Shown one piece after another: positions 23,601 through 35,576 of a stretch of 64,000 nt of DNA. Positions within the stretch are counted from its first letter, which is position 1. The number at the start of each line of letters is the position of its first letter. The position numbers and the translations under genes were made by a program. The DNA is from Homalodisca vitripennis. Its lineage: Eukaryota; Arthropoda; Insecta; Hemiptera; Cicadellidae. The DNA lies in NCBI RefSeq assembly GCF_021130785.1, contig NC_060214.1, positions 2,817,001 to 2,881,000 on the forward strand. Direction: 5' to 3'. The notes beneath the pieces are model-generated. The model searched no databases, was not told the origin of the DNA, and was given only the letters and a program-made list of their open reading frames with translations.

Positions 23601-23887
23601 CAGAGGACAACAAATGATGAACTTGGACGATGAAGTTATTTTAGTAAACATAATATTTCAATTTTACGGAAACCTTTGTAAATCGGTTCATGTATCAAAA
23701 TTTTAATATTCGTGTATCAGCTGAATTATTTAATCAACAAAAAATATTTAGTGCCAGAGAGATATCAATAACTGTAAACGAAGCAGTGTTGTGCTTTATT
23801 GTGATTGTTGGTTCTTTTTGAAAAGAGAGTCTTAAAGTGAATATTTGCAGATGTTTCCTAAAATTTATGATAACTAACATTTACTAG

Positions 23888-24345
23888 AGATGAGGTTGAG
23901 TGCAGATGTGGGGTTGAGTATAGAGATGGTGTTGAGTGTAGAGATGGGGTTGTGTGCAAAGATGGGCTTGAGTGTAAAGATAGGGTTGTGTGCAGAGATG
24001 GGGTTGCGTGTAGAGGTGGGGTTGAGTACAGAGGTGGGGTTAAATGCAGAGATGGGGTTGAGTGTAAGATGGGGTTGAGTGTAGAGATAGGGTTCTGTGC
24101 AAATATGGGGTTGAGTGTAGAGATGGTGTTGAGTGTAGAGATTGTGTTGAGTATAGAGATGGTGTTGAGTGTAGAGATGGTGTTGAGTGTAGATATAGTG
24201 TTGAGTATAGAGATAGGGTTCTGTGCAAAGATGGGGTTGAGTGTAGATGTCGGATCGAGTACAGAGGTGGGGTTAAATGCAGAGATGGGGTTGAGTGCAA
24301 AGATGGGGTTCAGTGTAGAGATGGTATTGAGTGTAGAGTAGGATT
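23888..24345 (+). repeat. 18-bp minisatellite (GGGGTTGAGTGTAGAGAT)
   Basis: About 25 units with point variants (GTGTTGAG, TGTGCAAAG, AATGCAGAG). Since 18 is a multiple of three, several frames stay open on both strands and encode six-residue repeats. Nothing around it, such as a signal peptide or splice site, supports a gene. Confidence 0.9.
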
Positions 24346-24896
24346 GTGTCCCGGTCACAGGCCTATGGAATATTTTTACATATTTACAAATTTATGAAAT
24401 AGGATTTGAGGAAACAAACATACTTGTAAAAATTCATATTATATTTCAAGGGTTGCCTTATAAATACTCGGCTAAACAGACGACTGCATATTATTGTCGG
24501 TTTCGGCTTTACATCAGTTGACTAAAGATAGCTCTCCACATTGCGTCTGAGAATTTCACAAAAAAAAATGTGTAAACAATGTTTCGACGCGGTGTGAACT
24601 GGAATATTGATGTAGCTTTGCTGAATACAATGATATTTCACATCTCGTGCTGTCTAAAATGTTGTGGACGAATTCTTAACAACAACCAACATTTCTGTCC
24701 ACAGTGTTGTGCTTGTGTGTGCCTGGTGGAGAGCTCTCAATCATACTATTGAAGAACATGTGCGGTGTCATTTGAAAAGTCATTTGGAATGTACGGGGGA
24801 AAATTATTAAATTACTATTTTTAACACTTTGTGTTTAGGAATCAAGAATATTTTCTCTATTTTTTCTGATATCGGAGATGTGAAGGGACATTTCAC
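24346..24896. other. No gene recognised
   Basis: Spacer between two minisatellites; no supported feature. Confidence 0.4.
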
Positions 24897-25640
24897 CTAC
24901 TAGCATATACAATCGTATGTAGTATATACTAGCGTATATAGCATATACTAGCGTATATAGCATATACTAGCCTATATAGCATATACTTGCGTATATAGCA
25001 TATACTAGCGTATATATCATACACTATTGTATATAGCATACACTAGCGTATATAGCATATACTAGCGTATATAGCATACACTAGCGTATATAGCATACAC
25101 TAGCGTATATAGCATACACTAGCGTATATAGCATACACTAGCGTATATAGCATACACTAGCGTATATAGCATACACTAGCGTATGTAGCATACACTAGCG
25201 TATGTAGCATACTCTAGCGTATATAGCATACACTAGCGTATGTAGCATACACTAGCGTATATATCATACACTAGCGTATGTAGCATACACTAGCGTATAT
25301 ATCATACACTATCGTATATAGCATACACTAGCGCATGTAGCATACACTAGCGCATATAGCATACACTAGCGTATGTAGCATACACTAGCGTATATAGCAT
25401 ACACTAGCGCATGTAGCATACACTATAGTATATAGCATATACTAGCGTATATAGCATATACTAACGTATATATCATACACTATCGTATATAGCATACACT
25501 ATCGTATGTAGCATACACTAGCGTATGTAGCATACACTAGCGTATATAGCATACACTAGCGTATGTAGCATACGCTAGCGTATATAGCATATGCCAGCTT
25601 ATATAGCATATGCTAGCTTATACAGTATATACTAGGTATG
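24897..25640. repeat. 19-bp minisatellite (TATATAGCATACACTAGCG)
   Basis: About 38 tandem units with 19-bp spacing. Variants include ATATACT/ATACACT, GTATGT/GTATAT and GCGCATGT. The first ~6 units carry CATATACT and the central ones CATACACT; the array decays on the right. Confidence 0.95.
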
Positions 25641-27739
25641 TAGCATAACTAGCTTATACGATAATTATCTCCTTAGTCACAGCGTCCAGAGTTTTGGTGG
25701 TAAATAACACGAAAGGAGCGAAGCATAAATTTTATAATACAGACTGGCATAACTCATGCACACCTTTTCTGAACAATATAAGTGAGAGACTTCGTTCACT
25801 CTCAGCAAATATTATTACTCACAAATTTGTATTATTATAGCGGATTTAAAGTTCAACAATTGTCCTTGAATAGTATTACAGATTCGATGCCATTGCAGTA
25901 TTCACGCTAAAAATGTACACCAGTGTGTTATAGATACAAGTTTAGTGGGGCAACTATAGTATTCCTAGAAGTAGAGTTGTAAACTACTGAAAATGTTTGA
26001 TTGTAAATATTGCAGACAATAACAGTAAAACAGAGAATGTTATTGCTGTCCTTATAGTGAGGTTTCTTGAACATTTCATTGCGCTCAGTGTGGTACGATA
26101 TGACAAGTGTATTACACTTTATTCCAAATTCATATATAAACTTTGCACACAAAATTTACATAACTAAACTGCAAGTTCCTACTGTGTGGTGTTATTATTA
26201 TGTACAAAGTTTTAGTGATAATAAACCTTTTTGATGATTTCGTAACGAATTTACAGGAATATGTCGAGTTGTTTTATTCACCCATGTAGCAACACCCGAG
26301 GACATATTGTTGTTTGAAGTAGCGCAGCGTGCTGAAATGTGTCACTATTTCCAAACTGACAAGTCAAAGTCCCTTACTATTTTGGCATAAGGATTAAATG
26401 TAATGTTCTTTGTCACAAAATGTTACTGTTACAAGAAATGTAACCATATAAATGAATTGATATGAACTTTCAAACATGTAGGTACTTAATCCAGCAAAAA
26501 TGAACTATCCTGATCAGTTTTATTTAAATATAAATATCTAGTAAGCCTTTACAACCTTTATTATATGTCTAAACTATCAATCTATTCTTAGAATACCTGA
26601 ATTTAAAGAATAGAGAATAAACTGCCCTGTAAATATTTTGTAATTAATCGTACTTATATTGTTGGATTTCAACCACTATAAATGTAAAAATTGTTTCCTT
26701 AATATATTACCTCAGGTGACTGTTAATTTAGTTGGAGTTATTCTTTCTAATAACTGTAAATATTCCGTTTCTTTTAATTACTATTCCACTGTGCATTTAT
26801 TGCTTATCTTCCAGGATATAATTTACGTATTCCCCGGTAACAATAATAAAATTAGTTTATAGTACAAATAATTGTGTTTAAATGCACCATATCATTGCTA
26901 TGGAAACAATCGGATTGTTCGCATTTTATCCTTTATAATTAAAATTAAATATATATGTAAAAATATATATATATATATAATACGTACACGTTTATTATTG
27001 CATACGTAACTAGTTTCCACATTTGGTATAGCAGGAAACCCTGCAATGTAGCCAATGTTTTGTTATATTCTATAACACTTGGAGTTTTGTTGTGTATTAT
27101 TACTTCCAGAATAGTTATTCCCTAATGTATTTTACGTCGAGATTGTAATAGAAATGAATATTCTTCAATTACTATGTACGCTTTTGAAGATTCAGGTATT
27201 GATAGGAGAAAAAAACGATTGAAATTAGTTTGACAGTCCGTCATCATTTACAAAATCTTCTTTACATACATTAGCAATAATTGTGCTACCAACACAATGA
27301 AATTATCTTGAATTATTACGTGAAGAATCCCAAATTACATAAAATAAGTTATCGACAATGTCTTGACAAAAGTTTAGTGGAGTATGTTATATAGTAACAA
27401 TGATAAGGAGAAAATGATCATTAATGGATATGAAGGGATTTACTTTTTTTGTAAAGAATGAAAATCATCCTGAAAAGTTTGTTTTGTTATTCGCTCCTAT
27501 TTGATCTCAAATTTGATTGATTTAATGCGTAATTATTTACTGATTCTACCCTGAAGCGCAAATAATTACAAATAATTATAAAGGGCAAGCCGGTGATCAA
27601 TCAACCCCGGATCGTTGATTGATGAGTTTATCTCTTTGCTAAAATATTATAATAAAGACTATGATGTATGTTGATGATGATTATGACTGATAACATGGAG
27701 TTTAATAACAATAAATTATACTAGTCTATTATATTTTAT
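25641..27739. other. No gene recognised; one short hairpin
   Basis: A+T-rich with chance frames only. ATCAATCAAC (27596-27605) and GTTGATTGAT (27614-27623) form a perfect 10-bp hairpin around CCCGGATC, the most structured spot in the interval. Confidence 0.4.
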
Positions 27740-28870
27740 TATTTATTAAAAACGGCAATTCGCCAATAATACATAAGGTTGAATAACCCAACAGATCAGG
27801 AGAGTCTAGTTCACCATTGCGAATCTTCCAAAGTAAAGTTCAGTCGTGCAGCTTTCACTATGAGGGAACACAAACCGAGAGGTTCCTCCACACGTCGGAG
27901 CGGACATTCAGTAGTTGTAGCCAATCTTCAGTCCTTCAACACGCAAGAACTTCACCTGAGTCTTCTGGAATCCTTGGATCTGACCAAGTTGGTAGGAGGA
28001 CAACACAAGCCTTCTGAACTCCAGTACAGATCTTACTAAAGACATAAACACAGTTTTCATGGCACCAATGCTTAATTCTCTCATTGAAGGTGTCATGATG
28101 AATCCCAGCACCCGAGAAGGCTTTGACGCGATTGAAATTACGTGATCATCAGGACTGAGGTTGCTCGTCAGGATCACTCCGAGGTCACGGACTGATTCAA
28201 TCCTCTCCAGTGTAGATCCGCTGAGTTCGTACTCGAAAATATAAACTCTGAGCAACCGTGAAAGGCGAGTATTTTGCATTTCTTGGGACTCAGGTTAATC
28301 CAATTACGGGTCACCATTCATGGATTCCCTCGAAGCAGGTCTGCAGTCCACGGCAGTCTACGATGGGAAGTTATCGGTACATGTTTAAATATTAGACATT
28401 TAGCAGGGATGATTCGGTCAATTCTATCATTTACGAAGGTTGAAGAAGCAAAACAGAAATAGGCCAAGGTGAAATCTCAGAGGGATTCCTGATGGAGCAT
28501 GAAACAGCCGAGAAAGAACACCGGAACATTTTAGAATGAGCATACAATGGCCGGAGCATCATGGTATGGCCGGAACCAGTGCAGGAGACTGCCCGAAAAT
28601 CCTTAGAGCAGGACGTACAGTGTCGAAAGCTTCGAGGAATTCCAAATAGATGCCGTCAACTTGGTAACAGCACGAACGGAAGACCGAATGAATGGGTCAT
28701 AAATAACAAGATTGGTCGTTATCGATATTCCACGTGAGAACCCGTGCTGCTCGTTTCTCAGAAGGCTTCTGCAGCTGAAGCTTAGTATGTCAAAGTGAAT
28801 TATGGAGGGTTTTAAATAATAATTAGTATTTCCCATTTTAAGTATAAATCAAAAAGAAATTTCTCCAGTT
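27740..28870 (-). pseudogene. Degenerate jockey-like LINE reverse transcriptase
   Basis: Read on the minus strand, recognisable pieces occur in normal LINE order with many frameshifts. LRNEQHGFSRGISITTNL (the 'QHGF' box) lies at about 28770. SFDTVRPAL and SGIPLRFHLGL ('GVPQGS-LGP' box) lie at 28480-28625. NLSPKKCKIL and the continuous stretch ERIESVRDLGVI through SLVRSVLEFRRLVLSSYQLG lie at 27908-28279. A weak match to the extreme C terminus follows to about 27740. The catalytic YADD box is unreadable. The boundary of the 6-kb tandem duplication (28355) falls inside this element. Confidence 0.75.
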
Positions 28871-29405
28871 ACGGGTGCGTGCTCCACTTGTTGGCTAACA
28901 GTGATAAATTGTTAATTTATGACAATGGAATGTGTCAGATATTCCAACAATTAGTGTTTACCACTGGTATGTATGTTGCTGTGGAGCTAGTGACATAACA
29001 AATTAAATACATGAAAGTTTGTTGAAATACTATTGTTCTTAGCTTATTACATTTCTGGCAAGGAATCCGAGCACATCCGACGGTGGTTCAAGTATTTCCA
29101 CTTTGGCGCCGATCCAGAAATTTACAGAGAGTCAGCATTTAGCGGGTTTTCTGATAAGTGTGATGTGAGTGACAAGAGTAAACTTGTATCTTTATATCTT
29201 CCGAGTCAGTAGAGTTTCAAAATGGTCGACAAAACTTGTAGTTACTTTCAACGTATCCTCTTAGAGAGGTTTATTTACTTGTTTTGATACGATATGCAAA
29301 TCTTCTACTCAAAGTGTATATTAAGAATATGGGTCGCTTCCTTATTCATTATTACATTGTGTATCTACACTCCAAGCCATAAACTGCCTGTACTACTGTG
29401 TAATT
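28870..29405. other. Highly conserved block shared by both duplication copies
   Basis: Nearly identical to 34935-35490, with only a handful of differences. It contains ATCCGAGCACATCCGACGGT and a 60-codon frame MQIFYSKCILR... at 29294 that is also open in copy B. No recognised product. Confidence 0.5.
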
Positions 29406-30236
29406 CTCAGAAAATCACATGCTCAGTCATGCATGCATGGTCGGTTGAGCAGGGTTATTACTGGTATAAATATCGGTAAACACCAATCAGTTCTAGGCTC
29501 ACAATTGACCTGTTGAGTCAAAATGAATTGATTACTCTCTGACTAGTTTAGCAATCCGGTAATGTCCTAGGCAATCATATGCTGAGTCGTGCATGGTTGA
29601 TTAAGCAGTGTAATCACTGGTATAAATATCAGTCATCACCAATTAGTTCTAGGCTCACAGTTGAACGGTTGAGTCAAAATGAATCAGGTACTCTTTAGAC
29701 TAGTTTAGCAATCCAGTAATATCCCAGGCAATCACACGCTCAGTCATGCATGGTTGGTTAAGCAGTGTAATCACTGGTATAAATATCAGACATCACCATT
29801 TAGTTCTAGACTCACAATTGAACGGTTGAGTCAAAATGAATCGATTACTCTCGGACTAGTTTAGTAATCCAGTAATGTCCCAGAAAATCACCTGCTTAGT
29901 CATGCATAGTTGGTTAAGCAGTGTAATTACTGGTATAAATATCAGTCATCACCAATTAGTTCTAGGCTCAAAATTTTGCGGTTGAATGAAAATGATTTAG
30001 TCATTTAGTCATTTCCCAGAAAAGAACTTGCCTATTTTTGCCCGGTCGATTAACCAGTTTTATTACTGGTATTAATATCGGTAATTTACCCAGAAGGTCT
30101 AGGCTCAAATTTGAACAGTTGAGTCGAAATGAATCTATTATTCTTGACTAGTTTGACAATCCAATAATTTACCAGACAATCACACGCTCAGCCATGCATG
30201 GTCTGTTGAGCAGTGTAATTAAGTGTGGTCTATGCG
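29406..30236 (+). repeat. ~155-bp tandem array with TATA-like boxes, copy A
   Basis: Five to six units containing ATGCATGGT.GGTTAAGCAG, ACTGGTATAAATATC, CAATTAGTTCTAGGCTCACA, GGTTGAGTCAAAATGAAT and GACTAGTTTAGCAATCCAGT. The box GGTATAAATATC recurs at about 29462, 29618, 29775, 29930 and (changed) 30066, and degenerates to GGTCTATGCGGGTCAGTC at 30222. Each unit places a TATA-like box 15-30 bp before conserved sequence, so tandem promoter monomers are conceivable but unproven. Confidence 0.8.
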
Positions 30237-30899
30237 GGTCAGTCATCAGTCCGTTCTCTCTATCTGTTCTTTCTCTCAATGGCTTCTATTTTGCATTACA
30301 ATAAATGCGAGAAGGTATGAATATAATAGAAAAAGGATATACGAATTCTGCCGATTAATTTTGACACGTCACAAGGCGAACTAAAATTAAAAATTAACAT
30401 ATTCGTATTTCATTGAAATAAACGTTTCAATCTTTATTAATATTAAAATTGTATATTTTAAAAATGCTTGTTTGGAAAAGGTATACATGAATACAAGTAT
30501 ACAAGATAATTTCTATAATCTAAATCACGAGAGTTCAAACATATCAATCCCAAGCCATTTCTTAGCCATTATATTTTGTTAATAAATGTTTATTTGTAAG
30601 GGGAAAGCATTTTAAATAGCTTTTCAATTTACTTTCCTAGTTATAATATAGGTCATTTCAAATATATAATAATGAAAAAATAAATATTACCTGATATGTC
30701 TTTCAAAGCTTTCTGTTATAATCTTCCAAAACAAAAGAAATAAACGATGATTTGCACTTATATCTAGGATATACAACTGCTTCAGTGTAGAATGATTGTA
30801 CCATTTTTCTTATGTCTATCAGGGTGTCTTACTTTTAAAGGAACTTATGGGCTATTTATATTTTCAAAATTTATATTAAGATCATTATGTGCCAATGAA
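30237..30899. other. A+T-rich, diverged between the duplication copies
   Basis: No gene recognised. Copy B (38335-38975) differs by many substitutions and indels here. Confidence 0.4.
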
Positions 30900-31930
30900 T
30901 CTATATTGTTCCTGAGTTAGTTTGCCTTTCTATTTCTTTTTCGGTATGTCCTATTTCACTTAGTGCTAGTGAAAGTGTACTTATATTTTTGAAAGTCAGA
31001 TTGCTGACTGCAAATGGTTCTCGCTCTAATAGAATTTTTGGGAATCGCACGTTTAACATGCAATGGTTGACCACTAATGTTTGTAGGTGTTAGATTTTGT
31101 TACTTTCTTAGTTATATAGTTAACTTTTAAAACGATGTTTATTTTATAGAATAACATCTAAATCCAGGAAAGTAGGAAAGTTCAAATTAATACAAAATAT
31201 GTCATGTAAAATATAGTGTAAAATAGTTATTAAAAACGAGTAAAAAATTGTATAGTAAGTTCAAGTTAAGTGTACAGATTACAAATATGTAGTGTATGTA
31301 TCTGAACATCTTAAGTGAGAAGTTTGGTTGTTTGGGTATTGAGAAAAATATGATCAAGAAGTCCTATAAACAAATTTGAAAAGTATGGTACCATCCACGT
31401 TCTTATTGCAGTACCTGTATCTCAAGGGCTCCTCGAAATTTAAAATTGTTAATATTGATAATGATTGTCATCAATTTCATAATAGAGGAGGAGGTTGATT
31501 TATATGTGGCTGGACGAGGCCAAGCATTAATACCATCATCATGAGGAATATTGATATATAAAGATTTCAAATCAGTGGTAACTAATGAAATATCTAAGAA
31601 TTGGATGCAGGAATTCATGTAGTCTTGATAGAAAAGAGCAGGAGTTCATGGTGATCTTGTACTTATACTGGAGCTCCTTGACTAATAGCTGGATAACATT
31701 GTTCTCAATGACCAAGACCCTTTCAGTTGGAAAGGTGTAACTCGAATCTATTGGTCTTAGATCTTTTATTATAAATATACTCTAATACTCGTAGTTAACC
31801 AATGTTGTAGATATAGCTCTAAATTTTTAATAGCATTCTTTCACGAAATCGAGTATTTTGTTCCCTAAAAGCTAAAATCTTGTAATTTGGCACAAAGTCG
31901 GTCATGGGCTCAATAATTCAGAATAACAAG
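30900..31930 (-). pseudogene. Penelope-like element reverse transcriptase, copy A
   Basis: Minus-strand fragments follow the order of Penelope-like (PLE) reverse transcriptases. KDLRPIDSSYTFPTERV with KITMNSCSFL lies at 31770-31590. After a frameshift, FLDISLVTTDLKSLYINIPH ('SLDV-SLYTNIP' catalytic box, first Asp kept) lies at 31618-31403. After a second shift, AIRTWMVPYFSNLFIGLLD ('GTAMGT.MAPSYANLFMG' box) lies at 31425-31345. HVKRAIP, near the PLE C-terminal 'HP-HVK+SIP' motif, is at about 31060. I found no second catalytic box and no GIY-YIG endonuclease. Dead copy, duplicated at 38978-40015. Confidence 0.75.
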
Positions 31931-33329
31931 AATAAAAATAGATTATTTTTAAATTTATCAGAAAGCGATTATTTTATGGGATAGGTACTGAAAAATAATT
32001 TATTTGCTCTACAATCAATAGTAAAATATAATCCATATAAAAATTAGCTCCCAAACGAGAAACATAAAAAGATCGCGACTGGTTATCGGGGGCAGTCACT
32101 ATGGATGAAGATATTTTCCACAAGTAGAATAGGGAATTTAAGTTTTTATAAGTTTTATTTGTGAGTCAATATGTGCCATAGGTTCGAAAATAAATGAAAA
32201 TGAATTATTCTAGCACCGAAGAGAAGAATAATTATAACAATATTAGCAGTTAACCGCGACTTTTTGTTCTATATGCCTAAGAAGCCTAGTTTTGTCAAAA
32301 TACAACTAATATGGATTTTACAAGAGTCTTTAAATTTATTGTAAAAGTTAGATAACAAATTAGTTTTCTATATATAATTATATTAATATTTTTCAAAAAT
32401 ATTCTGTTAAATTAAATGTTTACAGAAACTTAAAAAAATTTTATCAGGATGATTTTTACTCTGTGGTCAGTGTTGTTTATATCGGGCTTACTCTATGCCT
32501 TCACACTATAAATTTAATCAAATTGAAAATAGTGGTCAAATTATTTAAACACATGTTTATAATACAATGTCATAACGCAATGTTACACATACAGTCGATT
32601 ACATTATGAGAGGTTTTCATTTTATTTTTCACAACTGTAAATACGATGATGGAATTTTTCGTAACTCAAGTTGGGCGTAACCCGGAGGGATTTTTTAAAA
32701 GAAAATAGGATTATAATCATAATAGAGACCCTAAGAATGTCCATGTAAAATTTCAGTACAATCGGTAGAATAGTTTACGCATAAAAGAAAAATAAACAAA
32801 CGAAGACCTTTGCATTTATAATATTATTGGGATATCCCTATACGTTTTTTAAAAGTTACATTATTTAATGTAAAACAAATTTTGCTCTTGGGTTTATAGC
32901 CTGTATCTGTCTCCATTGCAGTAAAAACAGAAAAAGTTACATTGAAATATTGTTACCTTAATTACGATAATACTATAGATATCAAACTACCTCCTATAAT
33001 TGCTGGTTATGGATAAGGTCATTACTGTACTCAGATATAAAAGTATTTTCTAAAATTACTAAAAACAAAAATTATGCTCAACATTTTTGAAGAAGATAGT
33101 TGTTTTGAAATATATCACTAAATTAAAAAATACTTACTTAAGTGAAAAGGAACAAACATAAACATTTTATAATTTTTTTATGTTCAAACCTCCTTCTCTT
33201 CACTATAAACGATATTTTATGTTACCCAATTTCCCATTAAAAGAACTCCTATGCAAATAGATTAAGCTATAAAGAATTAGTTACAATGTGTACACATTGA
33301 TGTATCTAAAGGGCTAAGGGAGAAAGTCA
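31931..33329. other. A+T-rich, no gene recognised
   Basis: Copy A lacks the two insertions that copy B carries in the corresponding stretch; the empty sites are near 32262 and 32580. The segment around 32640-32830 (GGGCGTAACCCGGAGG, then TTGCATTTATAATATTATT) resembles tails of common insect transposons but I cannot assign it. Confidence 0.4.
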
Positions 33330-33333
33330 CGCG

Positions 33334-33417
<84 letters not shown>
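33330..33417. repeat. (CG)n(CA)n microsatellite, copy A
   Basis: A short CG run followed by about 37 CA units with one interruption. The copy B allele at 41809 is shorter and lacks the CG part. Confidence 0.95.
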
Positions 33418-34419
33418 GCTATATTCAGATTATTCCATATTGAGTTTTTACACTCGCAGCTGACATATTAAAGATTTGTTATCCTTCAAGTTTCGATGAA
33501 ATTGTTTTCTTCATTAAGCCAAATTAAGGTCATTGTAGGAGGGTTATAAGTAGATCAACGTGTAAATCTGTTGATGTGAAACATCATATATGTATGGCAT
33601 TGTTTGCAGCGCAGGCGAACACATAATGGCACAGGAATTTGTGCTTTCCAATCATAACTAAACAAACAAAAACTGTTTTGTTTCCACCAACAGACCTGTT
33701 TACATCTGAAACTTGTTTTCACAGTCTGTTCATGAAACAAAACAGATAAGGAATTATTTATAAAGAAAACAATTTATGTTTTGCGACGCTGTATTTTGTT
33801 TTTATGTAATAAAATTAAAAAACTGGTTTCTTTATAAAGTAAAAACATTGCAAAATAATTTTTATGAAATTAATACCATTATCTGAATATGTTGAAATCA
33901 TCAATTAAAAATGTCCGTATATTGCTATATGAATAATTTTCGAGAAAAACGGTTATTTAAGTTAGCGCTTTCGAGCTCGGAAATATGTTTTTATTGGAGA
34001 AGAGTATTCCTAAAAATTTTAAGATAACACAGTTTTATTTGGATCGGGACGATACAACGAATATAACACTTTTTATGTATCCCGTCCTAATTAATACACT
34101 CGCCCTCTAGCTTCAACTTGGCTATCTGGGTAGTTTATTGTTTTTATTAGTGATAAAGAGTATTGATTACTTTGTTACTAACTTAATTTAGAATTGTAAC
34201 ATTTTATTGTGCTTGAAATGTTAATTTTATTGTCTTAATTTTTAATTAATTCAGGCATCAAGGTTTAAAAAACATTTTTTAATGCTACATTGCGTATGTG
34301 AGAATATTTTTAACAATAGACACGCGCAGAAATATGTAAAATAGAAATATTAATTATAAGGCATTTTGGAACAGAAAAAAACGGAATGACCTTATCAGTT
34401 GCCTACGAGTCTACGATGG

Positions 34420-34935
34420 AAGTTACAGATTTTAATATCGTTGGTACATAGTTAAAAATTAGACATTTAGCAGGAATGATTCGGTCAATGCTATCATTTA
34501 AGAAGGTTTAAAGAAGCAAAACAGAAATAGACCAAGGTGAGATCTCTGGGGGACTCCTGGTGAAGCATGAAACGGCTGAATAAGAACACCGGAACATTTT
34601 ACAATGAGCATACAATCATCATGGTATGGCCGGAACCAGTGCTGGAGACTGCCCGAAAATCCTTAGGCTTGCAGGACGATAAGGTGAGCATGACTTGCAG
34701 TGTCGAAAGCTTCGAGGAATTCCAAATAGATGCCGTCAACCTGGTAACAGCACCAACGGAAAACCGAATGAATGGGTCATAAATAACAAGATTGGTCGTT
34801 ATCGTTATTCCACGTGAGAACCCGTGCTGCTCGTTTCTCAGAAGGCTTCTACAGCTGAAGCTGACTATGTCAAAGTGAATTATGGATGGTTGGAAATAAT
34901 AATTAGTATTTCCCATTTGAAGTATAAATCAAAAA
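34420..34935 (-). pseudogene. LINE reverse transcriptase fragment, copy B
   Basis: Duplicate of the N-terminal part of the LINE at 27740-28870. The minus strand reads LLRNEQHGFSRGITITTNLV, then VGAVTRLTASIWNSSKLSTL, where 'D-IYLDFSKAFDTV' is expected. The downstream palm and thumb are absent because the duplication boundary cut the element. Confidence 0.75.
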
Positions 34936-35576
34936 GTAATTTCTCTAGTAGAGGGTGCGTGCTCCACTTGTTGGCTAACAGTGATAAATTGTTAATTTAT
35001 GACAATGGAATGTGTCAGATATTCCAACAATTAGTGTTTACCACTGGTATGTATGTTGCTGTGGAGCTAGTGACATAACAAATTAAATACATGAAAGTTT
35101 GTTGAAATACTATTGTTCTTAGCTTATTACATTTCTGGCAAGGAATCCGAGCACATCCGACGGTGGTTCAAGTATTTCCACTTTGGGCGCCGATCCAGAA
35201 ATTTACAGAGAGTCAGCATTTAGCGGGTTTTCTGATAAGTGTGATGTGAATGACAAGAGTAAACTTGTATCTTTATATCTTCCGAGTCAGTAGAGTTTCA
35301 AAGTGGTCGACAAAACTTGTAGTTACTTTCAACATATCCTTTTAGAGAGGTTTATTTACTTGTTTTGATACGATATGCAAATCTTCTACTCAAAGTGTAT
35401 ATTAAGAATGTGGGTCGCTTCCTTATTCGTTATTATATTGTGTATCTACACTCCAAGCCATAAACTGCCTGTAATACTGTGTAATTCTCAGAAAATCACA
35501 TGCTCAATCATGCATGCATGGTCGGTTGAGCAGGGTAATTACTGGTATAAATATCAGTCCAACACCAATCAGTTCT

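Larger units (their letters stand above)
28355..34407. repeat. Tandem duplication, copy A (~6.05 kb)
   Basis: Begins AGTCTACGATGG and ends ...CTTATCAGTTGCCT. It is followed directly by AGTCTACGATGG of copy B, so the copies are head-to-tail. Colinear landmarks run throughout: LINE fragment, G+C-richer block 28870-29460, 155-bp array, Penelope-like reverse transcriptase, CA repeat, terminal block 33900-34400. Identity is patchy by eye: near-identical at 28870-29460 and 33180-34380, much lower at about 30450-30700. Confidence 0.9.

Noticed and set aside
23858..24358. 166-codon repeat protein on the minus strand
   Set aside because: Product of an 18-bp minisatellite; several frames are open on both strands.
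28274..28462. Plus-strand frame starting MHFLGLRLIQ
   Set aside because: Antisense of the LINE relic, which reads in the expected order on the minus strand.
28870..34407. LTR retrotransposon formed by the tandem copies
   Set aside because: The repeats are 6 kb and directly adjacent, and I see no TG...CA ends, primer-binding site, protease or integrase.
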